Part shown: piece by piece, positions 11,792 to 25,700 of the stretch
Layout of the letters: the number at the start of each line of letters is the position of its first letter
Position numbering within the stretch: position 1 is the first letter of the stretch
Assembly (NCBI GenBank): GCA_009617715.1
Contig: VTFK01000036.1
Span: 868,001-932,000 of the forward strand
DNA: 64,000 bases
DNA from: Plectrocnemia conspersa
Lineage: Eukaryota; Arthropoda; Insecta; Trichoptera; Polycentropodidae
Direction: 5' to 3'
Translations under genes and position numbers: made by a program
Notes under the pieces: generated by a model
Database searches by the model: none
Seen by the model: the letters and a program-made list of their open reading frames with translations, nothing else
Told to the model about the DNA's origin: nothing

Positions 11792-14700
11792 TATAAGATG
11801 AAACTTTTCAGAATAATAATTGCGAACGAGAAACTTCAGCATTTCTTCAATTACATGTGAATAATTAACCTTTGCTCAATGGAAACGTAAAGGCGATTTA
11901 TCTGATAATTGACTTTTATATTTTATATATATATATTAATTATTATTTTATAAAATATTTATTATTTTTTAACTAAAGTTTTAGAGATCTAGAGACGAAT
12001 ACAATAAATTATATTTAATCAAGTACGAACAAATCCCATTTTATAAATTCAATCTTATATAGTAATATTAATATATGTAATTATTTATAAAATAGGATGT
12101 TAAAAACATATGTATTAAACTGATGCAACAAGTACGATATATATTATTTAAAATTTAATGTTAAAAAAGGTTTATATTCCATTTTAACCCTAATGGAAAT
12201 CAAAATTAATTACAATATAGAATTATTATGATTATCGTTTTGCAAATTATATATAAACGGTTGGTCAGTCCACAGAATAATTTTATACTATCTTTAAAGT
12301 TTATACTATGAGGATTTAATTTTTCAGTGTGAGATATATAAAGAGTAATTCATTTAACTTAAATCGCTCATGAAGCATTATTTCAACAGCTATGACGAAA
12401 AAAGTGGTTTTTCTGTATAAATTTATTAATAATTTATACTAAAATGTAGTAAGATTGTTTTATAAACGTTATCTGAAAAAAACATATGTATACATATACA
12501 GAGAAAGATTTAATCTATAACTCTATAAATTATGCATACGGATACTCGAGATACGAAACAACGTTTCGACTTCTCCACTATGCATTTTTCAAAATTTGTT
12601 AGAATCCACTTTACCATTTTCATTTGAAAGTAAACCGTTTTACTGAGAATTACATCATCAGCAAACTGATATTACCCTGTTCTAATTTATATTGTATTAT
12701 TTTACATTAGCTCGCATGTCTCAAAAGTGTCGGACGAATGAAACGTTCAAACTCGACTTTTAAGCAGATTAGATTTAGCTAGACAAAGAGTTAAAAGAAA
12801 CGATAATATAAAATCTATAAAAAGCTAAATGTTATGTACGAATATATCAATATAAAATATGTATACACACAGTCATACGCATGTGTGTATGTAATTATTT
12901 TTAAATAAACTGTATATAAAATTGTGGGCGTTGCACAGGACGTCTAAAGGCAGTTGCTAACACGAAATATATATGAACCAGTTTTTGGCTGTATTATGAA
13001 TGATGAAGTCTTATCAAAACAACATTAACTAGCAAATATATGGTTTTAAAATCCAAACATATGGTCTTGAAATCCATTCAAGCTAAAGTGTGCTTCATAA
13101 ACAACACTTGATTAAAAAAATACGTTACTTTTTCTACATAAAGTGCTAAAGAACTTAAATTTTAATTAAAAATGACGTTTGTAAGAATTATATATGCTTT
13201 TTAGAAATGTATCGAAGAACTAAAAGTTAAAAGGGTTCAGACCGAGAGGATAAAACATTACATGTTGTCGCTTTTACTATAATTTTTGCACGCTTGTGTG
13301 ATATTATAAATTACAAAGATTAAAAGGTCTGCTAAAATCATTATCTGTCTACTTATACACGCTACAGACGCGCGTGCGATTTTCTACAGTGATCAAAGTT
13401 ACGGCATGTGAGGTAAAGGTACATTCACAAAATAGTAGCATTATTTTTGGTATATAATGATTTGTACAAACTTTATTTTCAAATAAAATAATGTGGTTAG
13501 TCACAGAATTATATATTTTATGCTAAAATTTTAACCCAGCCGAATCTAATCTCCTCAGAGATTGAACTTGAACGTTCTATTAGTCCGAAACTACATTTGA
13601 TTACTTACAATCTCATTTCTTTCATTTTTTTCATATGTACATACATCTCATTTATTACATTTTCGACATGCCAACTAATGTACGTTTAATATAATATGTA
13701 TGTATTATAATATACATACATATATAATTATAAATACATATCCAAATAAGATTTTATATGTAAATAGTGGGATTCGAGTTAACATTTGATTATAACATTT
13801 CCACTAAATGCACACAGAATCGTATGAGAATAAATTCTAAATATATTACTATATCACCATTATATAGGAATGTTAAAAAATCTAATAAATTTATTGTGAC
13901 TAACTAACGTCCTAACTATAATAATTATTTTTTCCAATAACTAGCTAAATAACCGATGTCCTTGGCTATAAATATATTTAACGTTAAAGAAATATTCATA
14001 AATAATGTTTCAACGAAACTCGTTAAAAGTCTTCGATACCTAACGAATATTACAATCTGATGATAAGGCGTATTAGGCGAACAAATATTATTTTACAATA
14101 ACCATGATGCTAATGCTGTTTTATTTTTAGTAATACATTTTATGTCAATTTATTAATTAATGACATTACTTAACACAAAATAAATTATGAAACACGATTA
14201 ATATAATGTAAACTTATAGCACCAAAATATTTGTCAGCGCGTTTCCATACATATGATATTATATTTAATTAATGAAAATATTTTTATACATAATCGGAAG
14301 ATATTTAGTTATTATATTTATACATATTTGTGTTTACTATATACGGTCATGTAAATTCGATCACTACTTAATTTTATTTTTCTTTAAGATATTAAAAAAT
14401 TAAAAATAAATATTTATCACATCCAGGTAGTATAACTTTCTTCATCTCTACTTATATAAAAGGCAAATTCTGACTCATTTACCTCAAAGCTCGAGATCAG
14501 CTGAATCAAATTAATGAGACTTTCTTCATTGTATTAAATAGTTTTAAGTTATGTACATTCAAGCACATACTATTATGCTATGAATGTATATTTGTTACGA
14601 TTTAAGATTTAGCAATAAGTTTTTTCTTTATTGATTTCTTTTGGAAAACAATATTATTTGTTGTATACAACTCCTTTCAAATGCCCAAAATGTACTTCAT

Positions 14701-14900
14701 TGTTTGAGAGATTTAGTAATAAAAACAATAATATAGTATGTCAATAAGAATAAATCTGCTGAGAAAAATGTATAAATAGTTGTGACATATAATTTTATGT
14801 AAAATATTTAAATTAGTTTTTTCCACCATTTAGAGATTTGTAAATATGTTAAAAATAAAACCACTATCCTTAAGTTTAAAACTCTGAGATCGACACTCCG
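10311..14900. other. AT-rich intergenic sequence
   Basis: This long spacer lies between the kinase-like gene and the 3' end of the channel gene. It contains a (TA)n run at 11753-11790, scattered short palindromic AT tracts, and no open frame I can relate to a protein. The open frame at 11603-11860 crosses the (TA)n run and is not supported as a gene. No RNA gene was seen. Confidence 0.5.
11753..11790. repeat. (TA)n microsatellite
   Basis: An uninterrupted run of about 19 TA dinucleotides. Such runs expand and contract readily. Confidence 0.95.
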
Positions 14901-14913
14901 CTATTTTTTTCAG

Positions 14914-15590
14914 GACTAAAACTAATGATTTACCACCACTGAACGAAAAAAAGTACGCCAAAAATCTCTATGAATTGACAAACCAGAAAAAATAGTGTGT
15001 TACTGAGTTTAAATTATCTCTATCAAAAAACACTAGACGCCATTAAATGTAAATAAAACAGAGATATAAATTATCCAAACTAATAAGCAATATAGTCACA
15101 AGAAACTAAGACGAATGATTTACTATTATTGAATAAAACAAAGTATGAAATAACAATCCTCAAAAGTTAGTATACTGTGTTAAATTATATCTATAACATA
15201 AAACACTGGGCGCCATTAAAGTTAAATGTCGCAGATAGAAATTATCCAAACTAAAATGCAATATAGTCACAAGAGACTAAAATCAATGATTTATCACTAC
15301 TGAATGAAGAAAAAGTATGTTGAAAATCCGCATCCGAGTACAAAATGGCAACCCATAAAAATTTACTTGATATTGAACAGGCGCGTACGGTGAGATACTT
15401 TCCCTTTCGCTCGCTCTCGTGTTAAGTGACGAGAGTGAACGTCACTTAACACGCGAGTGAGCGAAAGGGATAGTATCTCACCGCACGGGCCTGATACTAT
15501 AATAAAGCACTGCGTATTAAACTTATACAAACTAAAGACCGATATAAAAAAAGTCACCACAAGAACGAAAAATGAATTGAACGGGAAGAA
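14914..15590. repeat. Decayed tandem repeat, unit about 170-190 bp
   Basis: A unit starting GACTAAAACTAATGATTT recurs, diverged, at 14914, 15104 and 15275 (steps of 190 and 171). Within each unit are shared blocks such as TTATCCAAACTAA, GCAATATAGTCACAAGA and CGCCATTAAA. A further degenerate piece (about 15518-15575, TATACAAACTAAAGACC...GTCAC) continues beyond a foldback MITE that sits inside the array at 15378-15493. The array lies just downstream of the channel gene's stop codon. Confidence 0.75.
15378..15493. mobile_element. Foldback MITE family, copy A (116 bp)
   Basis: A nearly perfect palindrome. The left arm begins CAGGCGCGTACGGTGAGATA and contains CCCTTTCGCTCGCT and GTTAAGTGACG. The right arm is its reverse complement and ends in GGGCCTG. 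This copy has only a few bases between the arms and lacks the centre found in copies B and C. Any target duplication is too diverged to call. Two open frames on opposite strands over it are products of the palindrome. Confidence 0.88.
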
Positions 15591-15964
15591 CTGGCAACAC
15601 TTTGAGAATGCTAGATCATTAAAAACAACATACAGTCCTTCAGTGAAATTAAATTTTTAAGAGCTCTATGTGAAACACTTCGTTCAGGCCTGCGGGCGAG
15701 TTACGCTGGCCTTTTTAAACGGCGGCACCAATGTATTAACAATCATTTACATCTGATCAAATTTACATGGCCGAGTATAGTACATCATTCAGTGGAAGTG
15801 TTTCAAAAAATTTGTATACTTTTAATTTTGTACGTTAATTGTGTTTGGTCTCTTGATGTTGTTAACGTAGTTTTGTATTGTATGTGGTTTTGTAACAAAT
15901 AAAGATATTATTGATCTTGGGGAGCATCATTCGTTGTATTGTGATCAGTTGCGTTTGTGATACA

Positions 15965-16715
15965 TCAGCTGTTGGGCTCCGAATCACGATTTAACTTATA
16001 TGTCTCTTCAGAGCTATGTTCTTCAGCACCATATTCTTCACTTTCGCGATGAACTAAAACGTGAACTAACGTAGGTTCTGGCGGCCTTATCGGCATCATG
16101 GGAGCTTCGGGCGATGCTTCTGTGACGAGAATGCTAACTTCACTGTTTGCGGCACCTACGACGCCCAACTGAACATTTCCGACCCTCAGTCCTGTTTGTG
16201 AACTACCTCTCTCCATCGGCGGAGGTTTCCTTCTGATTAAGCTCCCTCTCTTGGGTTTCACTTCCTCGGTGGTCGGATGTATACCCAGCATAGCGCCGGT
16301 TTGCTTCAAAGACCCTTTATGTCTCAGAGGCGATGTAATATCGTCTTCGTGTTGGGTTTCAACGGCATCTTGGTGTTTTAAGAAGAAGTTATAAATGCTT
16401 CTGCGTCTTGGCGGCGGCTGCGGTGGACCTACAGCGGGTCCCGAACCTTCCGGCGACGGCTCACTGATAGTGATGCACGGATCAGGATGTGCAGAGCTCG
16501 ATAAGAAGAGTAATGGCAGATTCAGCCAAGGGCCACCTAATTCACCACTAAGATCTGAAGCATCAGAAGCTCGCGAAGATTTTCGAGAAGACGCTCTGCT
16601 TCCGCGATGCACGTGAAGAAATGCTGATAATCGGCCTTGCCAGCCTCCCGGAGATGATGTTTGAGTTTGTTCGTCTTCTACTTCTAATGGCTCTCTTTCG
16701 CGTTCATGTTTCATC
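15965..16715 (-). CDS. NaCP60E: NaCP60E last exon: cytoplasmic C-terminal tail
   Basis: This exon encodes 249 residues and the TGA stop (15965-15967). The acceptor AG lies at 16716-16717. The first base completes a Lys codon begun in the previous exon. The tail is hydrophilic, rich in Ser, Pro, Glu and Arg, with an [16 protein letters not shown] stretch that offers many kinase-type sites and a PPQPPPRRR proline/arginine run. It ends in DSEPNS. An ATG near its beginning is internal, not a start. Confidence 0.92.
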
Positions 16716-19700
16716 CTAAAAATAATTGATTAAATTAGATAATATAATATTTCTTAAAGATTGATAATGCATACTTGACGTAGTCTCTAAACGTTCGCTG
16801 AATCAGTCTTGCGGCTTTATCCTGCCGCTTCCACATTCTAGTAGATGAAACTATCTCTAATTCTTTCCTAGTAGGAAACTGTTTCTTGAATTTGACGTCC
16901 ATTTGGTCTTGGAGCTGACGGAAGTTGTCCGTTTCTTCGACATGTCCAAGAACGTGTTTCACCAACGAGTGCAAGATGTCCAAACAGTGGATCTTATTTC
17001 CTTTGGCTATAGGTAGATTAAAACTGACTAAGGCTACCGTGTTCGGCTTCGAGATACCCAAAGGTGGATCTAGAGATGCGATGAAATCGGACAGCTGAGT
17101 AAACCTTATAAATTGAGTAGCGTGAGGGTCGTATCTGAAATACATATAACATTCATTAGTTTAGTAATTTATGTACACAGTGGCAGTTCGTCCAAATAGC
17201 TGTGATGCTGTAATACTCTCAATTTTTTTTAAATTAAAACAGTTGTACTAAATAATAATATAATATAATGTTGGAATGACACAAACGCACGTGCCGATTC
17301 CATATTTGAGTGGATTAAAAGCAACGTAAATTCTAAGTCAGAGAGTTGGCGAATACTACATTTCTTATTCAAAAAATTATATCATTATCAAGGCTACTGA
17401 TTTTTTAATCATCGCCGTTATGCGAAGTGTCTATATATTCTAACTAGATATTTAGTAAATAATAAAAAATAGTCTGCTTCTCTGCTGAATCATCGCATTG
17501 GCCGAACAAAAAAGTAGTTTCAAAAGCCATATTTTGATCATTTTTTTTGGTGAATAAATTGGGCTGAGGGAGGTTTAAAACTTTAGTTAACGAAGTTCTG
17601 CAAGATTTAATTGTTCTTGGCTTTCGGGGAAGTGTCTAAGCTAAATTGATAAGACATTTTTTGAATACATGGTTATGGGAAATGTAAATTATATAATATA
17701 TGACAGTAATAAATGCTACAGGCAAAATACTATATTTTTTGGTTTGGGTGTTCCAATATTTATGTCTGAAGAAAACAGTCATTGTACAAATACTACAAAG
17801 TATTAGCAAAAACTTAGATCGCTCAAATTAAAATCGGGTCCCAGAAACGCAGATATTCTTAAGGTGTGTGTTAATATGTATTTATAAATGGAATTTCATA
17901 CAATTGCATTTATTTATTTATTAATTATTCTTCCGTTGTAATATAACAGACGTAAGCCTAATGATTTACAACGAGATGAGTCTGTAGCAATAGAGTAAGT
18001 CAAGTAATATATAATGAATACCTGCAAAATATGTATTAACTACTGGACTGAAAGTATGGGAATCAATAATTAGATATGTAATATCTAGATGTCATTGCAT
18101 CTGGGCTGATTTTTTTAATGAGAGCGCATTTTTTATAAATAAAAATTTGAGTGCCACTGCTGGGGCTCGAACCCGCAACTTTATAGTTGCTAGTCTGAGA
18201 CGTTACAAATTACGCTATTCCGTCCTTACATCTACGCTACATAAGACATAAAACTGAAGGAGGATATATTATATATAAGAAATACTCTGATTTAGAGGAA
18301 AAGAGTTTAGTGTCGATTCAGATTTTCAGACAGGCACGTCCGAAGTTAGATCTTGTCAGCCACTGCTCGGGCTCTGCAACGTTCGGATCCGGCACACATG
18401 GCACAAATGCAAATTCTGAACCATAAACAGTCAAATAAATCCCTTTATAAGCGATTATAAAAAATTAAATATTTATTTTATTGTTTTAATAAGAAGTAAG
18501 TCTTTTTGCGTATTTAAAAATAATAAGGTAATATAAAAAGTTATGCAGCACCCCAACATATTTTTACTATGATCCGCCACTAGATGCTAATATTCAATGT
18601 TTATTTGTCTTACTTTGACCATCTGATATAAAACATTTCAAGGTCGTCTTCCACAATGCCGATTTCTTCTTCTTGATGAGCTTGATTGAAATTTTCAAGG
18701 ATGATGGCTATGTACATGTTAATAACTATCATATAACTAATGATGATGAAACTTGTGAAGTAAGTAATGGCCAATAATGGCGAGCCACAGTTTCCGTTCG
18801 ATTGACCGTTTGCGGATAAATCGCAATGGGGCGGTTGGATCATTAGCGATTCCAAAACATCGTTCCATCCAGCTGAAGTCATGAGCCTATAAAGAGATTT
18901 TCTCGAATTAGTTAATCAAACTATATTTTTTCATTACATACTATTGAATAAATTGTACCTGAACAAAAGCTGCATACTTCTACCGAACGTTTCAAAGTTA
19001 ACGATGTCATCTAAAGCTCCTTGTTGCTTCACGTGTCCAAATACTGACATACCGATAATGGCATATATGAAAGTTATGAGAGCCAGAAGAGCACCAATGT
19101 TGAAGAGAGCCGGTAATGAAACGACGAGGGCAAAAAGTAACTTCCTTATACCTTTTGCAGCCTAAAAGCAATTCATACATATATATATAAATTTCACAAT
19201 GATTTTAAATTGGATCATTAGTGTCCATGTGTTTTTGATTTTTATCAAAATTTCCACACTTTCTCGTTGACAAAATGTATCGTTTAAATTTTACAAAAAA
19301 AAAATGTAGTAAAACTTTTAAATAAGAAGATCGGAAAAGCCGTGTTGTTCATTGCAATATTACCTTGATCAATCTCAATATCCTTCCAATTCTGAAGACC
19401 CGAACGACACGAAGCAACGTCGGCGACACAGGAAGATCAATCATGATATCTTCCATCAATATTCCTAATATACTCGCCAATACGAGCAAAAAATCGAACA
19501 TATTCCAAGGCACGGTGAAGTAATGATATCGCAGTCCGACCATTTTAACAATCGCTTCTATAAACATACAAATATACCAACAATATAGTAACGATATATT
19601 TAAATATTAATGTTATTAAATACCTAATCCAAAAACTGTCGTAAAAAACGCATTACTGACTTCCAATATAAAAAATATTGCATGCGGTTGATCGTAATGC

Positions 19701-22700
19701 TCTATTCCCATCGTCAACATATTTAGGAATATAAGCACGAATATAGCAATTTCAAACCGCCTAGAGTTAGATAAGTCGTAAAACATTGCCATGAATTGGT
19801 TCAAAGGTCTCTTTATGACCTTTTGTGGTTTTTTGCGGCCAAGTTTCTTCATTGCTGTGTAGTAATGTTTCTGGCTCTCCGTTAAAAACATTTCTAGAAC
19901 ACCTCCTTCATACTGAAATTAAAAAAGTTAGATAAGTATTAACCTTAGAAGTCCAAAGACATGTATGTCATGGCCAAAATGGTTTTATCATTGCAGTCCA
20001 AAGACCATTTTAAATTATTATTTTATTTTATTAGTTACTCAGAGATACTTATATTAAAATATTATGGTAAAATGTAATAATAATTCGTCGTAAAATCAGG
20101 TAATCCACAATTTTTTGACCAGTCTGTACCAACCATTAAAACTCTAGACATGTAAATTGTTATCCATTTTTTTAAAAATATATCATTCCAGTGAAATTAG
20201 ATTGGAATACATTTTTACTGGTAGATATATATTTTTACTAGTAAAAATATAATTTATCTGGCAGGTGCTAGTAAGATTATATGATTTAAACTTTTCTATA
20301 CGTAATAATAAATATGCACATTTACATATCATTGTTTATTCAAATGCGATGTATAAACGTTACAGGTAATGCGTATTTTTCAGTGAAGTTATATTTTTAC
20401 TAGTGTAGTACAAATACATTTTCACCAGTAGATGTATATTTCTACTAGCGAAAATATAATTAAACTGATAGGCGCAAGTTAAAAATGCTCTAAAATGTCT
20501 ATGAAATTCTATTGTTTTTGATAGTTGCAAGACGTCTATTTTCTGTTCAAACCCAAACCTAACATAATAAAACTAATTGTAGTTTTAGAACTTTCATTAG
20601 GTAAAGTACAACAAAATAAATGCTTTTAAAATATTTGTTATTAAATTTTAAAAGAACAAATAAGAAGCACAGTAAAATGAAAGAAAAAATAACAATTATT
20701 TAATGTATGTATTATTTATTAGATTAATTTTATTTGATTAAAGTTGCATGAATTCATTAAAAAAATATTTAATTTTTACTTGATTTTGGTAAATAGACCA
20801 GCACGATAGACGAGTAATTAAAGTCCTTGACTGAAAGACCTGGGTTCGAATCCCATACGGACCTTAGTGTTTTTAAATTTCTATTGTGTCTGGGAGAGAT
20901 CGGAATTAGTGATTATTATAATTATAATTCCAATTGATTATCACGTATTAGGTTTACCTAGATTTTCTTGATCGTAACGATTAATTAAAATCGAGTTAGG
21001 TCGTACATATCTGGTATTGAAAATTCTCTAAAAATGAGCAAATACAGCTCATAGAGAATATATTATAAATTGCAACGCCCTTACATATATTTTCAGTATA
21101 CAACGATGCTTACCCTTTTCTTCAGCATGTTAAAATTATCGATGATGACTCCAATGAACAGATTGAGCGTGAAGAACGAGCCGCAGACGATGAAGATAAC
21201 AAAATACAGATTCGCATATAGATTTGCTTCTCTCTGAGGTTGAAGATCTACGCCTCTGGCATCAACAGCATCGGCCATAACTTCCATCCAGCCTTCAAAA
21301 GTAGCCACTTGAAATAGTGCCAAATAGGCTATTCCAACGTGATCGAAGGATATTTTAGAATTGACCCAAGTATAGTTTCTGTATATACAATCCCATTTGT
21401 CGTTCACAATCTGTAATGAGCAATGATTAATTTGATTCGAAAGTAGTTTTAAGATATTTATATAATTTTTTAATGCTTACGGATATTGGCAGCAGTTCGC
21501 CTTCTTCGTCGACGCATTTAAAGAATTTACCGCCGAAGAACTGGACGCCCATTATGGAGAATATTAACCAAAACACTAAACACACTAGAAGGACGTTAAA
21601 GATGCTTGGTATTGCGTACATTAAGGCATTGACGACAATTCTCATCCCTTGCCATCTGGATATGGCTCGCAGAGGCCTTAGAGCTCTTAAAGTTCTTAAC
21701 GATCGTAACACTTTTAAATTTTCATTTTCTTCAATCAACAAACTAAACACAGAAACCTGAAATTGTTCAATAATAATGAGTATAAAAAAATTAAGAACAT
21801 ATCACAATATTAATTTAAATACAAAAAAGGCATATTTTTGAGAAACCCTATTGCAACACCTCGCTCCAGCCTGCTGGCAAGTGACATTGGCAAGACCAAT
21901 TCATTTATTAATGTAGCTATTACAAAATTGACTAGTGCTGTGGATTAATAAATATAAGGAAGCTTTTTCTGACACATGAGGATTATGTAAAAAATATACT
22001 CCTGTCTGTTTGTTTACTAAATATGTAAAATGCCTTAAAACATTTATCAAAAATGTGCAAGAATGACAACTTACAAAAACTATGATGAAGTCCAGTATTG
22101 TCCAAAAGCTCGTAAAGTATTTTGTAAAACCCAATGCTATCCATTTCAGAAACATTTCTATTGTGAAGATCAGACAGAAACCCAGATTGGTCCAGTACAG
22201 TATTCGTTTCAGAGATTTGTTGCTTTCTAAGTGAATATCTTCAAAGCAAAGTGTTATACTGGACGCAAATATCAATACAAGAATAAACCATTCGAAGGCA
22301 GGTGTATCTACGTATTGTAGAACAACCGTTCTGGTTTTAACCCAGCGTTGCCCCATCGTTGTTTGTATCATAGCTTCCCAACAGGGGCAACTGTAATAAT
22401 AAAAAAATGGATTTAGAATATATTTTACATCAATCATTATCACACAAAACATTGATGTTTCAAGAGTTTAAGGTTAAGAAACTGATTTAATTTACAGTTC
22501 TAATTTTTAAGAGTATTGTACCGATCTGGAGAATAAATATTGGAGCTTGTAAATATTATAGTTAAACTTTAAAATAAAATATTTCATTACATGAATTCAT
22601 ATTTGTGCTATCTACATTATATTTAATCAGTTCACTTCACTTTAAACTCTTGAACGCTGCACAAAATAAAAATTTTCAAGCGTAGATACTTTTGATAGCA

Positions 22701-25700
22701 TTGTTGCGGGAAACAGTCTTGCGGAGTTTTGGCTGTTTTGTTGCGTCCGAATCCTGGAAAATTTGCAAATCTATCAACAAATTGACCCTTTGAATTCCTT
22801 CTCCCGCCCACGGTTAGCTCGTCGACGTAAGAAACAAGCGCATGCCATGGCCTCTTACTAGTGTTCTCTTTTGTTTCTTCTACCACCGTCATAACAGCCT
22901 CTTTTATCTTGAGCATCATCTTTGATTTTTCTGGACGCGCTACTTCTTCATGTTCGCTGAGTGGCTGCGCTTGTCCTTCTTCTGTTTCTGTGTCTTTAGA
23001 TGAGCCTTTTTCTAATACGGCCATTTCTATGCTCTCTGTGCCAGTTTCATCTAAAATATAAAACCAATCATCATAAAGCTTCAAAGGAAAAACTAATCAC
23101 AAACTTACCTTTGCTATTCAGCTGCGTGCCAAAACCAGAAGAGAATTGCATTTGCAAAAGTTGTTTATTAATAAAATCTTTTCTCTCAGATTCTGGTGTC
23201 AATACATCAAGAGCTTCTTTGGAATCTTCTCTAATTGTAGCAGAATACCGCTTGCATTCACCGCCTATCTCTTTAATATCCTTCAATGTTTCTTGACTTC
23301 CATGATTGTAAGCAGAGCTTTGGAGCAAGTTGCTGTTTTGGAAACAAAAATCCGATCCAGATACAGGTCTAAAATGCATAAGATACGCATGAAAAGAATA
23401 AAAAAGGGTGCACGAAAATTCATCATACCATTACCTATTTAATGCTTCTTGGTAACTGTGGTTATAAACGTTATCGTGTGGAAATCCTATGATTGTCTCT
23501 TGCATCGACCCAGAAAATCTCTGTTCGCTAATTCCAGAGAATCTCTGTTCGCTAATTCCAGAAAATCTCTGTTCGCTAATTCCCGAAAACCTCTTTTCGT
23601 CTTTCTTCCTCTTCTGTATAATAACTTCATTTACCAGTTGTTCTAATTTAGAGTTCTTATCGTTTTCGTTATTAGGTTTGCCGGTGAAAAACATCCGTTT
23701 CTTTTTGATTATCGATCGTATTCTTTCGAAGCTGCGTGCTAGTTTGGAATCTTCTCCAACTTCCTATAAATTAAAAGTGAGTCAAATACAATCTAAGATG
23801 GTTTAGATGATTCAATTTACCTCCTTCCGATTTTTCAGCTCTTCGCTATTAAAACTGTTGAGCAACAGGGCAAGAAAGAGGTTGAGTACCATGAAGTTAC
23901 CCATGACGAGTGCCGGAAGAAATATAAAGAAGCAAGTTTCAGCTCCTGTTGCTCTTTCGGCTCTCATACAGTCCCACAAAGGTTCTATCCATTCTCCGCA
24001 AAGAATCCGAAATATCATCATGAACGAGTGAAAGAAATCGTTAAAGTTCCATCTGAAAAATAATGCGATTATTATCAACAAGTGTTCCAAAAGAAATTAA
24101 AATAATTTGTACGCATTTTAGTTAAAAATTATGAATATAAGTATATAAAAAAAATAAACCCAGGGTTACTTAATAACTGTAAATGTATGTTTTTATTTAT
24201 AAAATAAAAAATAGTCATTTCGTATAAGGATTTAAAAAACATTTTAATCGGTCATTACATTTATATTACTTAGTAGATTTTATTTCTTAAACGCGAATTT
24301 GTGATATCTACATTAAAATCTTAGTGCTTCTTCTTCCGTAATAGAAGTATTTCCTTCACAAGAAACAACAGGTTTCATAAAAAACTGTAAAATTTTCTGC
24401 TTAGCAACAACAAAAAGCTTCAGTTGAAATAAAAATATTTTCAATGTTAACATATCATGTAAATAAAAAATAAATATGTAATGACCACATCTGCCACATT
24501 AAGCGAACAAAAATATAGCAAACTTCTAAAAAGATGAGATAAGGGGTGACTCAACAATGACAATTTCTACGAGTCATCCAAAACTCCGATGTTTTGGGTT
24601 CGCAAAACCTAGGGCAGACGATACCGGATTCGAGCCATAGTCGCAGCTAATGTTACTCGCATTCGTTCGCATAAACTGTACGGCGCTAGAGCGCCCCCAG
24701 TGATCACAGCCCTTAGAGCCACGTCACCAGAGAGCCTGCGCCTCTTGAATACCGCTCGCTTTTAGTGTCTGCGCTTACACTCTATTTTTTATTTAATCTA
24801 AAATTGATTTTCCTTTATCACCACACGCAAGATTTTTAATTAAAAAATATTCTATAAATAAAATATAAACATAAAAAAATAGTATTCTTTCTCATGTTCA
24901 AAAATTTTATGCTATGATTTAAAATAAAAATGTGATCATTAAAGTAAACATCTTAAAATCTTGATAAACGTAATTTATATAAATAAGTAACATTAAAAAA
25001 AAAAGATCGTGCATGGTTCCACATATTATATATAAAATTTAAAATGTTACAATTAAAAAGTTAAATTTTGATAAAATATACAATACATAGACAAAGTATG
25101 CATTAACTATGCGTTTTAGATAAAGCGTATAATGCTGCATTTCGTGTTTACTTTCCCTAGTGAGTGTGTGAACTCTCCGACGTAAGCTAGTTACATTGTT
25201 AATGAACAAGATTTGACAGACAAGTGTGTTTGATTCTAACCTATGTATATAGAAATAAAAAAAACTAGCGTTGGACAGGTTAGGTTAGGTTAAGTCAAAT
25301 AGTGAACACCCAATGAACAACTATCTGCAACGACTCTACTTTAAATGAGGATTATATAAATTGTCAATAAGATTTACTCTTCATAAATAATTTAAAATAC
25401 ATAATAATAATATAAATTATTTAATTTTAAATACTTTAACAAACACCGAACAGTTAGAGCATACAATAACTAGTTAAATTGTTTATAAATTATTTTGTGT
25501 GTACTGTAAACCAGGCGCGTCCGATGAGATACATTCCCTTTCCCTCGCTCGCGTACTAAGTGACGAGAGTGAGTGAGAGATAAGAGCGTGCGTTACATGC
25601 GTTCCGCACGCGCACTTCTTCTCTTTCGTCACTTAGCAGGCGATCGTTTTATCTGACAAATTTGCTTCCTAATTATAGTTAATTACCTTGGCACAGGATC

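Larger units (their letters stand above)
19913..21113. other. NaCP60E intron with repeats
   Basis: A 1.2-kb intron. It holds two copies of an ACTAGT/ACTGGT-rich dispersed repeat (about 20186-20290 and 20380-20490) and a + strand tRNA-derived SINE (about 20795-21020), all listed separately. No exon was seen. Confidence 0.7.

Noticed and set aside
11603..11860. Protein-coding open frame
   Set aside because: It runs through a (TA)n microsatellite and resembles no protein I know.
18150..18235. Functional tRNA gene on the - strand
   Set aside because: No acceptor stem, mispaired arms, and a second diverged copy at 43610-43770.
20795..20865. Functional tRNA gene on the + strand
   Set aside because: A B box is present, but the ends do not pair into an acceptor stem, and the segment continues into a body shared with other copies. 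It is a SINE.
23449..23806. + strand proteins with repeated units
   Set aside because: Antisense translations of the RFSGISEQ minisatellite in the channel exon.
25276..25296. Interstitial telomeric TTAGG array
   Set aside because: Only two to three units of GGTTA in an AT-rich intron; too short to mean anything.
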